NCBI GenBank assembly: GCA_963169055.1
Contig: CAUJFU010000376.1
Location: 1 to 8,679 of the forward strand
Direction of reading: 5' to 3'
DNA from: Myxococcota bacterium
GTDB lineage: Bacteria > Myxococcota_C > UBA6777
DNA length: 8,679 nt
How positions within the stretch are numbered: the first letter of the stretch is position 1; each line of letters opens with the position of its first letter. This document shows positions 1 to 6,195 of this stretch, piece after piece. The position numbers were made by a program, and so were the translations under genes. A model generated the notes under the pieces. That model had not been told where the DNA came from and did not search any database. It saw nothing but the letters and a program-made list of their open reading frames with translations.

Positions 1-17
1 AACCGACGACTCTGTCG

Positions 18-52
18 CGTGCTCGGACACGAACACGGCTTTTTCATTTTTT
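18..52 (+). terminator. Terminator-like hairpin followed by T-runs
   Basis: Bases 18-25 pair with 30-37 around a four-base loop (GACA), with one C-A mismatch in the stem. The hairpin is followed by T5 at 40-44 and T6 at 47-52. This would suit the end of a + strand gene lying left of the window. The stem is weak (seven pairs). The same stretch also resembles part of the repeat element at 6984-7151, so it may instead be a repeat fragment. Confidence 0.35.
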
Positions 53-298
53 CTTGTGGAGCACACTTGCTCCAAACGCTGCGCGTGATTACTCCGATCT
101 TGATACGCTCGTTTTGCACAGACTCTTTGCGAAGGGGCGTCGCCCTTGGAATCTGTGGGACTCCGAGCGGTGGAGCGTTGTGGCACCGCCGTTGCTAGGC
201 GCAGCGTGGTGTACGGGTCGTCTTGAGGCGGCCAATGGCCGAATCATCTGCTTTGATTGGCGCAAATGGCCCTTGCGATGGCCGTTATGGAGAAAACG
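53..298. other. Leader region without a convincing gene; contains a GC palindrome
   Basis: No reading frame here has a usable ribosome binding site. A 5-bp GC palindrome (AAGGG 132-136 with CCCTT 143-147) resembles the palindromes in the two repeat elements further right. A second small palindrome, CGGCC-aat-GGCCG, lies at 229-241. No clear -35/-10 pair was found for the lipoprotein gene that follows. An open frame starting with TTG at 54 runs to 302 and overlaps the lipoprotein start as ATGA, but its composition looks non-coding. Confidence 0.4.
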
Positions 299-946
299 AT
301 GAAGCGTTTTGGACAAACCATGGGTCCCGTTCTTTTTGCAGCGGCCCTGCTTCAAGGGTGCATTGTTCTCCCTTGGGGGACGGAAGTCACACGCGATGTA
401 TACGGAAAGCAAGGCCCCGCTTGTGTCTATGGCCGCTGCTCCAATCCAACGAATACAAATCCCCCATCCACCGAACCTGCGCCGTCCACCGAACCCGCGC
501 CCACTACCGAACCACAGCCCCGCAATGATCCCCCTCAAACCGAACCCAAACCTGCGCCGCCTACCGAACCTCAACCCGCTCCCACGCCGGCCACATCCGT
601 CACGTTGCAGCGCCTTGTGGTCGAGGAACTTTCAGGCAACGGTACTCCCGACGAGATGCACTATCTCCAAAAGGAGATGAACGGGCTGATCGAGTCCTTC
701 CACACTTGCGATATCTCAAGAGACGAATTCCCTGTAGGAGAAACTACGGTACGTTTTCGTTTGGCGATCGGAGTCGGACCAGACGGACGTTTCCAAGACG
801 CCGAAGAAACCGTCATGTTGTCGACCTATGGGAAAACTCTTGGCCTATGCGTGCGCGAACAACTGTTGTCTGCCCAAGTGTCCTTGCCTCCGCGCTCTTA
901 TGTCTCCTTAAAGATCCAAGTTCGTGCTATCGTCCAAGGACGTTAA
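299..946 (+). CDS. Lipoprotein with Pro/Thr-rich linker and AgmX/TonB-C-like C-terminal domain
   Basis: Predicted 215-residue lipoprotein. The start at 299 was chosen because GGAG at 289-292 is well spaced and because the protein then begins with a compact lipoprotein signal: Lys-Arg at 2-3, a hydrophobic stretch at about 8-18, and the lipobox L-L-Q-G-C with the lipidated Cys at 21. Residue +2 is Ile rather than Asp, so by the E. coli rule it would be sorted to the outer membrane. Residues about 50-100 are a low-complexity periplasmic tether rich in T-E-P repeats. Residues about 104-215 form a small domain in which a Cys (137) precedes alternating beta-strand-like segments, a 'GxGPDGRFQDAE' turn, and a second Cys (184) in 'GLCVREQLL' before a last strand. 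That layout resembles the AgmX/PglI or TonB C-terminal type domains of myxobacterial proteins, an inference from pattern only. C42/C47 and C137/C184 could form disulfides. No specific function can be assigned. It would be a substrate of the Lgt and LspA enzymes encoded downstream. Confidence 0.85.
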   Translation: MKRFGQTMGPVLFAAALLQGCIVLPWGTEVTRDVYGKQGPACVYGRCSNPTNTNPPSTEPAPSTEPAPTTEPQPRNDPPQTEPKPAPPTEPQPAPTPATSVTLQRLVVEELSGNGTPDEMHYLQKEMNGLIESFHTCDISRDEFPVGETTVRFRLAIGVGPDGRFQDAEETVMLSTYGKTLGLCVREQLLSAQVSLPPRSYVSLKIQVRAIVQGR

Positions 947-979
947 CCCGCCCCCTCGATATCTTTTCACCCACAACCA

Positions 980-1006
980 AACCCATCGAACCCATCGAAC
1001 CCATCG
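980..1006. repeat. Three tandem copies of AACCCATCG
   Basis: Three perfect 9-base units lie between the stop of the lipoprotein gene and the stop of the convergent small membrane protein gene. They are non-coding and could be a slippage-prone microsatellite. No other function is visible. Confidence 0.85.
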
Positions 1007-1010
1007 CCAC

Positions 1011-1124
1011 CTAGCGCGGATGTCGGCGATCCTTGGTCGTGCGCGAAAGCTGATAACCGACGCTCGCTCCCATCATCACGCCGTACGTGAGACCCATCAA
1101 AATCCCTAACACAAACAAAGACAT
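1011..1124 (-). CDS. Small single-span membrane protein (37 residues)
   Basis: A 37-residue protein starting at the ATG whose first base is 1124. It is preceded at ideal distance by GGAGG, one of the best ribosome binding sites in the window, which favours this start over a longer frame opening at 1205. The protein has a short N-terminus followed by one glycine-rich hydrophobic segment (about residues 3-27) with small-residue spacings such as G-x-x-x-G. It ends in a very basic tail (R-T-T-K-D-R-R-H-P-R). By the positive-inside rule the tail should be cytoplasmic. It is convergent with the lipoprotein gene, and lies downstream of the dehydrogenase gene on the same strand across a 165-base gap. 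I do not recognise the family. The small-residue face suggests helix packing or self-association in the membrane. Confidence 0.65.
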   Translation of the reverse strand: MSLFVLGILMGLTYGVMMGASVGYQLSRTTKDRRHPR

Positions 1125-1263
1125 CTCATACCTCCAGTTCGTTTTTGTGCGGGGCGCATCAAGCCTTGTGTTTTTCGGTGTAAACGATGCCCCGAACGAG
1201 CGCAAGTTTTTTGCACCTGCCTATCTGCGGGTATGATCCGTATCGAAAATCGATGTTTTGCGT

Positions 1264-1295
1264 GGGATCGGGCTTAACGGGGATCGGGCTTAACG
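1264..1295. repeat. 16-base tandem duplication spanning the dehydrogenase stop codon
   Basis: GGGATCGGGCTTAACG occurs at 1264-1279 and again, perfectly, at 1280-1295; a degenerate third start (GGGTTCGGG) follows at 1296. The copy at 1280-1295 contains the TAA stop (1290-1292, minus strand) of the short-chain dehydrogenase, so the duplication copied the end of the gene into its 3' flank. The 16-base period is not a multiple of three. Confidence 0.85.
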
Positions 1296-2102
1296 GGGTT
1301 CGGGGCGGGCTTTGACAGCGAAGCGGTCGACGAAAAAGGACACCAGTCCGGGGACATGGCGTTGCAAGAAGACAAGCAGCTTGCCATGCCCTGTGATGAC
1401 GGCTTCGCGGCGGCGTTTGTGGATGGCTTTGGCGATCTGACGGGCGGCGGTCTCGGCAGGCATAATCAGCCAAGTCGGGACGGGTTCTTTGGCTTCGGGT
1501 TTGAAGGTTCCGTAGTTGTTGACGCGGCGGATCTCGGAGGCTACAAATCCCGGGGAGAGCAGGGTGACACCGATCCCAAAGGGCCGTAGTTCGGCGCGCA
1601 TGGACTGTGCAAAGGCATGAACCGCAAACTTGCTCATCCCATAGGCCGAGTTTCCCGGCAAAGAGATGTGGCTGTTGACGCTCCCAATGATCGCAAAACA
1701 GCCTTTCGATTGCTTGAGATCGGGCAGCGTCGCTTTGAGTGTGCGCATCACGCCAAAGATGTTGGTCTCGAACTGTCGGCGATAATCCTCCATCGAAAGT
1801 TTTTCAAACGTGCCTGCCACACCGAAACCTGCGTTGGCGACGACGATGTCGATGCGTCCGAAGGTTTCGCGTGCTTGGTGGGCGGCTTGTTCGATGTCGT
1901 GATCTTGGGTGACGTCGCAGGCGATGGGGAGAGCCTTTCGACCGAGGGCTTGGATCTGTGTGGCGAGTTCTTGTAGGCGATCGGTGCGACGGGCGGTGAG
2001 AACGAGATCCGCGCCTTGTTTTGCAAATTCGAGCGCAAGAGCAGAGCCTATCCCTGCGGATGCTCCTGTGATCAAGACAACTTTTCCGCTTGCATATCCC
2101 AT
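1290..2102 (-). CDS. Classical short-chain dehydrogenase/reductase (SDR)
   Basis: A 270-residue NAD(P)-dependent oxidoreductase with a Rossmann fold, the usual length for classical SDRs. Visible motifs are the cofactor-binding TGASAGIG at 12-19, Asp63 of the 'CDV' adenine-contact motif, NAG at 90-92, and the catalytic tetrad Asn114, Ser141, Tyr154 and Lys158 (YGMSK). The 'SPG' after strand six is at 183-185. Arg38-Arg39 after the second strand suggests a preference for NADP(H). The start at 2102 is preferred over upstream in-frame codons because GGAG lies at proper distance and the Rossmann strand begins within a few residues. The C-terminal stretch (about 240-262) is amphipathic to hydrophobic ('KLLVFLQRHVPGLVSFFVDRF'-like, split here for brevity), as in SDRs that touch membranes or lipids. 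The substrate cannot be told from sequence. It is divergent from the SpmAB gene and has its own promoter. Confidence 0.93.
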   Translation of the reverse strand: MGYASGKVVLITGASAGIGSALALEFAKQGADLVLTARRTDRLQELATQIQALGRKALPIACDVTQDHDIEQAAHQARETFGRIDIVVANAGFGVAGTFEKLSMEDYRRQFETNIFGVMRTLKATLPDLKQSKGCFAIIGSVNSHISLPGNSAYGMSKFAVHAFAQSMRAELRPFGIGVTLLSPGFVASEIRRVNNYGTFKPEAKEPVPTWLIMPAETAARQIAKAIHKRRREAVITGHGKLLVFLQRHVPGLVSFFVDRFAVKARPEPR

Positions 2103-2153
2103 GCGTTGGGCTCCTTGGGTTGGTCGGTTTTTTGCGTTGGAGCGGCGGTCGGG

Positions 2154-2182
2154 ATTATGGATAGGGTGGTGGCGAAGGGCAA
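2154..2182 (-). promoter_or_regulatory. Candidate housekeeping promoter for the SDR gene
   Basis: Read on the minus strand, TTGCCC (2177-2182) is followed after exactly 17 bases by CATAAT (2154-2159). These match the sigma-70 consensus at four and five of six positions. Transcription would start near 2147, giving a leader of about 45 bases containing the AAGGAG site before the ATG at 2102. Confidence 0.55.
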
Positions 2183-2259
2183 GAGCGGGGAATCTTGGTG
2201 CGGCGGTCTTGTCAGGCAAAAGAAGTCAAAAGCACAGCAGACGGGAAAAAGGAGCGAGG

Positions 2260-3807
2260 ATGCTCAACGCAATCTGGGTGATCTTGGTGTTGGCGTCGAT
2301 CTTGGTGGGCGCATGGACGGGTCGGATGGATGCGGTGGCGCGACAATCGGCCGAGGCGGCAAAGTCTGCGGTGACGCTGGCGTTGGGATTGGTCGGTGTG
2401 ATGGCCTTTTGGTTGGGGATGATGCAGATCGCCCGAGAAGCAGGGCTGTTGCAATCTTTGGCGCGTGGGATTCGCCCGTTGATGACGCGACTTTTCCCTG
2501 ACGTTCCTGCGGATCATCCCGCGATGAGTGCGATGATCATGAATATCTCGTCCAATATGCTCGGCTTGGCGAACGCTGCAACGCCTTTTGGGATCAAGGC
2601 GATGATGGAACTCGAACGCTTGAACCTGCGGCGTGGGGTAGCCACCAACGGCATGGCGTTGTTTCTCGCGATCAATACATCGGGCGTTTCCATCCTACCC
2701 ACGGGCGTGATCGCGATCCGCACCGCGATGGGATCCGCCCAACCTTCGGCCATCTTGTTCACGACATTGTTTGCAACCCTCTGCTCGACGACCGTCGCGA
2801 TCCTCGCTTGTATGTGGCTTTCTCGCCTCCCACGCTACAGCCTTTCTCTCCATCCCATCGACAAAACCCAAGACGAAGTCGACCTCCCTCTCCCCACTTC
2901 CGCCGAAACAGCCAGCCCCAACGCCGGAACAGCTTCATCTAAAGCAACATCCACCGCTTCTTCGGATGCGGATACAGCTTTTTCGGACGCAGCTTCTTCG
3001 GACGCGGATGCAGCTTCTTCGGAAAGCGCACGAACCGAAACAGCGCACCAAGAATTAAAAGCGTTGGAGGCGGAAGTTGCGGCTTCAGGGACGTTAACGC
3101 AATCCTCGATGTTGATGCGGGCCATGCAGTGGGGGTTTTGGTTGGCGTTGTTGGGGGCTGCGGTGGGTCATGTCTTGGGCGAAGCGATGGAAGCGACGTT
3201 GTGGATCTTGGCTCACTCGCTGCAATCGGCCTCTGGATGGGGGTTGTGGGGTGAGCTCGATATCTCTTGGTTTGGTTTAAGTAAAGACTTGTTGTCTTTT
3301 TGGATGTTGCCGATCTTGATCGCGTTGTTGCTGTGGTACGGAATGAGCCGTGGGATCAAGGTATACGATTGTTTGGTGCAGGGAGCCAAAGAAGGGTTTG
3401 ATGCGGCAATTCGTATCATCCCGTTTTTGGTGGCGATCTTGGTGGCGATCGGGATGTTTCGGGCGTCTGGGGCTTTGGATCTGTTGGTGGGTGTGTTGCG
3501 GCCTCTCACGGTGTGGATCGGGATGCCTGCGGAAGCTTTGCCGATGGCTCTTTTACGCCCATTGTCGGGGTCTGGGGCGTTTGGGGTGATGGCGGAGACG
3601 ATGAACGCGCATGGCCCTGATTCTTTGATCGGCATGATGGTGGCGACGTTTCAGGGCAGCACCGAAACCACCTTTTATGTCTTGGCCGTGTACTTTGGCG
3701 CGGTGCAGATCAAGCAAGTCCGACACACTCTGATCGCTTGTCTGATGGCCGATGTTGCGGGGATTATGGCTGCTGTTTGGATCTGTCGGATGATGTTCTT
3801 GCCTTGA
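2260..3807 (+). CDS. Fused SpmA-SpmB membrane protein (spore-maturation / nucleoside-recognition Gate domains)
   Basis: A 515-residue membrane protein joining homologues of Bacillus SpmA and SpmB. In spore formers these act in dehydration of the spore core; in non-sporulating bacteria the role is undefined, with transport suspected. Residues 1-195 are the SpmA half, with the signature N-I-S-S-N-M-L-G-L-A-N-A-A-T-P-F-G at 95-111. Residues about 285-515 are the SpmB half, with RPLSGSGAFGV at 433-443 and QGSTETTFYVLAVYFGAVQIK at about 465-485. About eight to ten hydrophobic segments are visible across both halves. The halves are joined by a hydrophilic, low-complexity linker (about 200-280) rich in Ala, Ser, Thr and Asp, much longer than a simple fusion needs. 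The start at 2260 is supported by AAGGAG at 2249-2254; the longer open frame upstream overlaps the SDR gene antisense. No sporulation genes are nearby, so the name describes homology, not role. Confidence 0.9.
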   Translation: MLNAIWVILVLASILVGAWTGRMDAVARQSAEAAKSAVTLALGLVGVMAFWLGMMQIAREAGLLQSLARGIRPLMTRLFPDVPADHPAMSAMIMNISSNMLGLANAATPFGIKAMMELERLNLRRGVATNGMALFLAINTSGVSILPTGVIAIRTAMGSAQPSAILFTTLFATLCSTTVAILACMWLSRLPRYSLSLHPIDKTQDEVDLPLPTSAETASPNAGTASSKATSTASSDADTAFSDAASSDADAASSESARTETAHQELKALEAEVAASGTLTQSSMLMRAMQWGFWLALLGAAVGHVLGEAMEATLWILAHSLQSASGWGLWGELDISWFGLSKDLLSFWMLPILIALLLWYGMSRGIKVYDCLVQGAKEGFDAAIRIIPFLVAILVAIGMFRASGALDLLVGVLRPLTVWIGMPAEALPMALLRPLSGSGAFGVMAETMNAHGPDSLIGMMVATFQGSTETTFYVLAVYFGAVQIKQVRHTLIACLMADVAGIMAAVWICRMMFLP

Positions 3808-3819
3808 TGCTTGGCCTAA

Positions 3820-4869
3820 TTAGCGAATAGGCGGAGAGAAGGGGAAGGGTAGGATCTCGTGGAGGGTGGGGGCGTCTAAACACAACATCAACAAGCGATC
3901 AAGACCGATGGCGATGCCTGCGGTGGGAGGGAGGCCAGAGGCCAACGCCGAGAGAAACAAGGGATCGACAGGAAAAGCATCTTCATCGCCTCGATTTTGG
4001 CGGATCTGTGCGTCGGCCTCCCATCGGCGTTGTTGTTCGATGGGGTCGATTAGCTCGCTGTATCCGTTGGCGAGCTCGATCCCTGCGATGTACAGTTCTA
4101 CGCGTTCGGCGATGGCGGGCTGATCGGCTTTCGTTCGCGCCAATGCGGCCAATTCTTTCGGATAATCGAGCAAAAATGTGGGGCGCTCTTGCCCCAGATG
4201 CGGCTCAACAAACGTGATCAGCAGCTTGAAAAACAGATCATCCCAAGCATCATCCGCAGCCACCGAAAGCCCTTTTTGAAGGCAGGCTTGCTTGAGATCG
4301 CCATACTCGATCTGTGGTGGGAAATCGATCCCTGCGTAGCGTCGTAGCGATTCGTGGATCGTGAGGCGCTCCCAAGGAGCCTGTACATCGAATAGACGGC
4401 CTTGATAGCGCAGTTGTCCCGAAGGCCAAAGCTCCATGCACATGGCCTCGGTCAAGTCCATCAATCGGCAATAATCGGCGTCGGTTTGATACCACTCAAG
4501 GCCCGTGAACTCGGGGTTATGCAGCGGGGAGTCTTCGTTGTTGCGAAAGAATTTGCAGATCTGAAAGATGCGCGGATATCCCGCAGCAACAAGCCGTTTC
4601 ATCGCAAATTCGGGAGATGTGTGCAAAAACAGCCGTTGGCGCTCCGAAGTATACGGGTGTTCGTACCATGTCCGAAACGATGCAAGGTGGGGTGAGGGAT
4701 CTGCGCAAGGGATCAAGATCGGGGTCTCGACTTCGAGGAACCCGCGTTGTGTAAAAAAGTCTCGGATTCTACGCAAAAACAGCGCACGTTCGCGCAACAA
4801 ATCGTTTTGTGATTGGGGTTGGCATCGAGGATTCGGGAGATAGGGGCGATCGATCAAGGGCGTTTTCAT
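3820..4869 (-). CDS. epmA: EF-P--(R)-beta-lysine ligase EpmA (PoxA/GenX, LysRS paralogue)
   Basis: A 349-residue cytoplasmic class II aminoacyl-tRNA-synthetase-like enzyme. EpmA activates (R)-beta-lysine with ATP and attaches it to a conserved lysine of elongation factor P, which helps ribosomes through polyproline stretches. The protein is only the LysRS catalytic core with no N-terminal anticodon-binding domain, which distinguishes it from LysS. Visible are HTSPE at 83-87, class II motif 2 (FFRN at 107-110, HNPEFTGLEWY at 117-127), the substrate-side E-L-A-N-G-Y-S-E segment at 265-272, and motif 3 (GIAIGLDRLLML at 318-329, Arg325). It is slightly longer than the E. coli enzyme (325). The start at 4869 has a modest GAGG site and fits the family; an open frame extending to 5274 runs antisense to lspA1 and is not used. 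The partner genes epmB and efp are not in this window. It is convergent with SpmAB (12 bases between stop codons, no room for a terminator) and divergent from lspA1. Confidence 0.93.
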   Translation of the reverse strand: MKTPLIDRPYLPNPRCQPQSQNDLLRERALFLRRIRDFFTQRGFLEVETPILIPCADPSPHLASFRTWYEHPYTSERQRLFLHTSPEFAMKRLVAAGYPRIFQICKFFRNNEDSPLHNPEFTGLEWYQTDADYCRLMDLTEAMCMELWPSGQLRYQGRLFDVQAPWERLTIHESLRRYAGIDFPPQIEYGDLKQACLQKGLSVAADDAWDDLFFKLLITFVEPHLGQERPTFLLDYPKELAALARTKADQPAIAERVELYIAGIELANGYSELIDPIEQQRRWEADAQIRQNRGDEDAFPVDPLFLSALASGLPPTAGIAIGLDRLLMLCLDAPTLHEILPFPFSPPIR

Positions 4870-4938
4870 CGGTGGCCTCGGGGCTGTGGAGTGAGCGTGG
4901 TTGGCTTGCTTGAGGATGCGGGGACTTCGGTGTTGTGG

Positions 4939-4966
4939 TTGACAAGCAAGGGGCGACAGGTATATG
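4939..4966 (+). promoter_or_regulatory. Candidate sigma-70 promoter for the lspA operon
   Basis: A perfect TTGACA (4939-4944) is followed after 16 bases by TATATG (4961-4966); an alternative -10, TATGTT, sits at 4963-4968 with an 18-base spacer. Transcription would start near 4973-4976, giving a leader of roughly 78 bases before lspA1. It is the only good + strand -35 in the 183-base gap between epmA and lspA1. Confidence 0.55.
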
Positions 4967-4993
4967 TTGACCGTTCTTTTGAGGAAGCGTTGG

Positions 4994-5035
4994 CGTCGTC
5001 GGGGGGGGCTATCCTTGGAAATCCCCCGTCTGACG
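4994..5035 (+). promoter_or_regulatory. Leader hairpin with an eight-G run upstream of lspA1
   Basis: In the predicted leader, CGTC (4994-4997) can pair with GACG (5032-5035). After a small internal loop, C5000 plus five Gs can pair with CCCCCG (5023-5028). This gives a ten-pair stem ending 17 bases before the ATG. The left arm contains G8 (5001-5008). The ribosome binding site of lspA1 is weak (GAG at 5044-5046), so structure here could affect translation. No T-run follows, so it is not an intrinsic terminator. No known riboswitch is recognised. Confidence 0.35.
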
Positions 5036-5052
5036 GAACATTTGAGCAAAGC

Positions 5053-6183
5053 ATGAGCAAGAAATACATCATCCTTTTGGCGATTGGTTTGTCTGTGATC
5101 GGGTTGGATCAGTGGAGCAAGTTGATGGCGGTGCAGTATCTCCGCCACCCCGGAAACCATTGTTATGACAAGCGCCGCGCTTGTGAAGATCGTTGTCGCG
5201 AGGGATTGGCCCGCAATCAAGGCAGTTTGGTCTCTTGCATGAAGCGCTGCAACCTTTTGGAACAAGGCTGCCAAAAAGAGCAGAATCTCTTGATGAGTCG
5301 GTGGAATTATGACCTCGATTCAATGAAGCAATCTGGGATCTGTCGCAGTGTGTCCCAACCGTGGAGCGGCAGCAATGCCGAATGTATCGTCGTTCCCGGC
5401 TTTTTTCACTTCCGCTACCAAACCAACCCCGGCGCTGCGTGGGGCTTGTTTTCCGATTACCCGCCCGAGTTTCGCCGTCCTTTTTTTATCACGATCACCA
5501 TTCTTGCGATCTTGTTTATCATCTACTTGTTCTCTTTTCGCGTCGAAACCGAGCATCGACAGATGGTTTGGGCGCTTTCGTTGATCTTGGGCGGCGCTCT
5601 TGGCAACTTCTTGGATCGCTTGCGCATGGATTACGTTGTGGACTTTATCTACTGGTTTGTCCACATCGGTGGGCGTTCTCACTCTTGGCCTACCTTTAAC
5701 GTTGCTGACGTCGCCATCTCTGTCGGTGTCGTCCTGATCGCCATCGAAGTCCTTCGCTCTTCTTTTGACGAAGAATATGCTGATCGAGACGATTACATCG
5801 AACCACCGCAACCTGCCTCTCCCCCTCATCTCCAGCACACCCCAAAGCCCGAGGCATCGCCTATAACGCCCGAAGTATCGTCCATAACGACCGATACATC
5901 GTCCATAACGACCGAAACATCGACTATAACGACCGAAGCATCGTCCATAACGCCCGAAGCATCGTCCATAACGACCGAAGCATCGTCCATAACGACCGAT
6001 ACATCGACTCTAACACCCGAAGCATCGACGCTAGAGACCGAAGTATCGTCCATAACGTCGGAATCATCGACGACAACAAACGTATCTGAAGCATCGCCCA
6101 TCGTGGAACAAAACGAGCAGAACGAAGCCCCGCCGTTGTCTGAAAGTGCGGAAAAATCGGGCGATTCGGAAACTTTGAAGTAA
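5053..6183 (+). CDS. lspA: Lipoprotein signal peptidase LspA, paralogue 1, with eight-Cys periplasmic insertion and repeat tail
   Basis: A 376-residue inner-membrane aspartyl peptidase (signal peptidase II) that cleaves signal peptides of prolipoproteins just before the lipidated Cys. Family motifs are intact: LDQWSK (18-23) at the end of TM1, TNPGAAWGLF (124-133), LGNFLDRLR with catalytic Asp188, VDF at 196-198, and FNVADVAI with catalytic Asp219. Four membrane spans lie at about 6-22, 144-163, 170-187 and 217-236. The protein is more than twice the usual 160-170 residues because of two additions. The first is an insertion of about 80 residues (31-112) in the first periplasmic loop, with cysteines at 37, 44, 48, 62, 66, 73, 97 and 111. 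The second is a C-terminal tail from about 237, carrying 11 Ser/Thr heptapeptide repeats, which standard LspA topology places in the cytoplasm. The start at 5053 puts TM1 where the family has it; the ribosome binding site is weak. It is the first gene of the lspA1-lspA2 pair, with 12 bases between them. Confidence 0.93.
   Translation: MSKKYIILLAIGLSVIGLDQWSKLMAVQYLRHPGNHCYDKRRACEDRCREGLARNQGSLVSCMKRCNLLEQGCQKEQNLLMSRWNYDLDSMKQSGICRSVSQPWSGSNAECIVVPGFFHFRYQTNPGAAWGLFSDYPPEFRRPFFITITILAILFIIYLFSFRVETEHRQMVWALSLILGGALGNFLDRLRMDYVVDFIYWFVHIGGRSHSWPTFNVADVAISVGVVLIAIEVLRSSFDEEYADRDDYIEPPQPASPPHLQHTPKPEASPITPEVSSITTDTSSITTETSTITTEASSITPEASSITTEASSITTDTSTLTPEASTLETEVSSITSESSTTTNVSEASPIVEQNEQNEAPPLSESAEKSGDSETLK
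5848..6078 (+). repeat. Eleven 21-base coding repeats (heptapeptide [T/P]-E-x-S-[S/T]-I-T) in the LspA1 tail
   Basis: Residues 266-342 of LspA1 are 11 in-frame units of seven residues, most often T-E-A-S-S-I-T, encoded by 21-base units near ACCGAAGCATCGTCCATAACG. Inner units are almost identical at the DNA level and outer ones are degenerate, as expected for recent expansion by slippage or unequal recombination. Each unit carries one acidic residue and three to four hydroxyl residues. Copy number is likely to vary between strains. Confidence 0.9.
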
Positions 6184-6195
6184 AGCGAGAACGAT

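Noticed and set aside
54-302. Open frame of 82 codons from a TTG, overlapping the lipoprotein ATG as ATGA
   Set aside because: No ribosome binding site, unusual composition rich in Trp and Arg, and it crosses a GC palindrome of the repeat type. The ATGA overlap alone is weak evidence for coupling.
980-1006. Possible iteron-type origin repeats
   Set aside because: Only three 9-base units, with no DnaA boxes, AT-rich stretch or replication gene nearby.
1909-2259. In-frame extension of the SpmA-SpmB fusion upstream of 2260
   Set aside because: It lies antisense to the SDR gene, while AAGGAG directly precedes the ATG at 2260 and the SpmA homology starts there.
4813-5052. In-frame extension of LspA1 upstream of 5053
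   Set aside because: It overlaps the start of epmA on the other strand and contains the best promoter of the gap. LspA proteins begin only a few residues before TM1, as they do with the start at 5053.
5848-6078. CRISPR-like array
   Set aside because: The 21-base units are contiguous, in frame, and without unique spacers; they are coding tandem repeats.
5826-6101. Antisense open frame rich in Val-Met-Asp-Asp repeats
   Set aside because: It only mirrors the 21-base coding repeats of the LspA1 tail.
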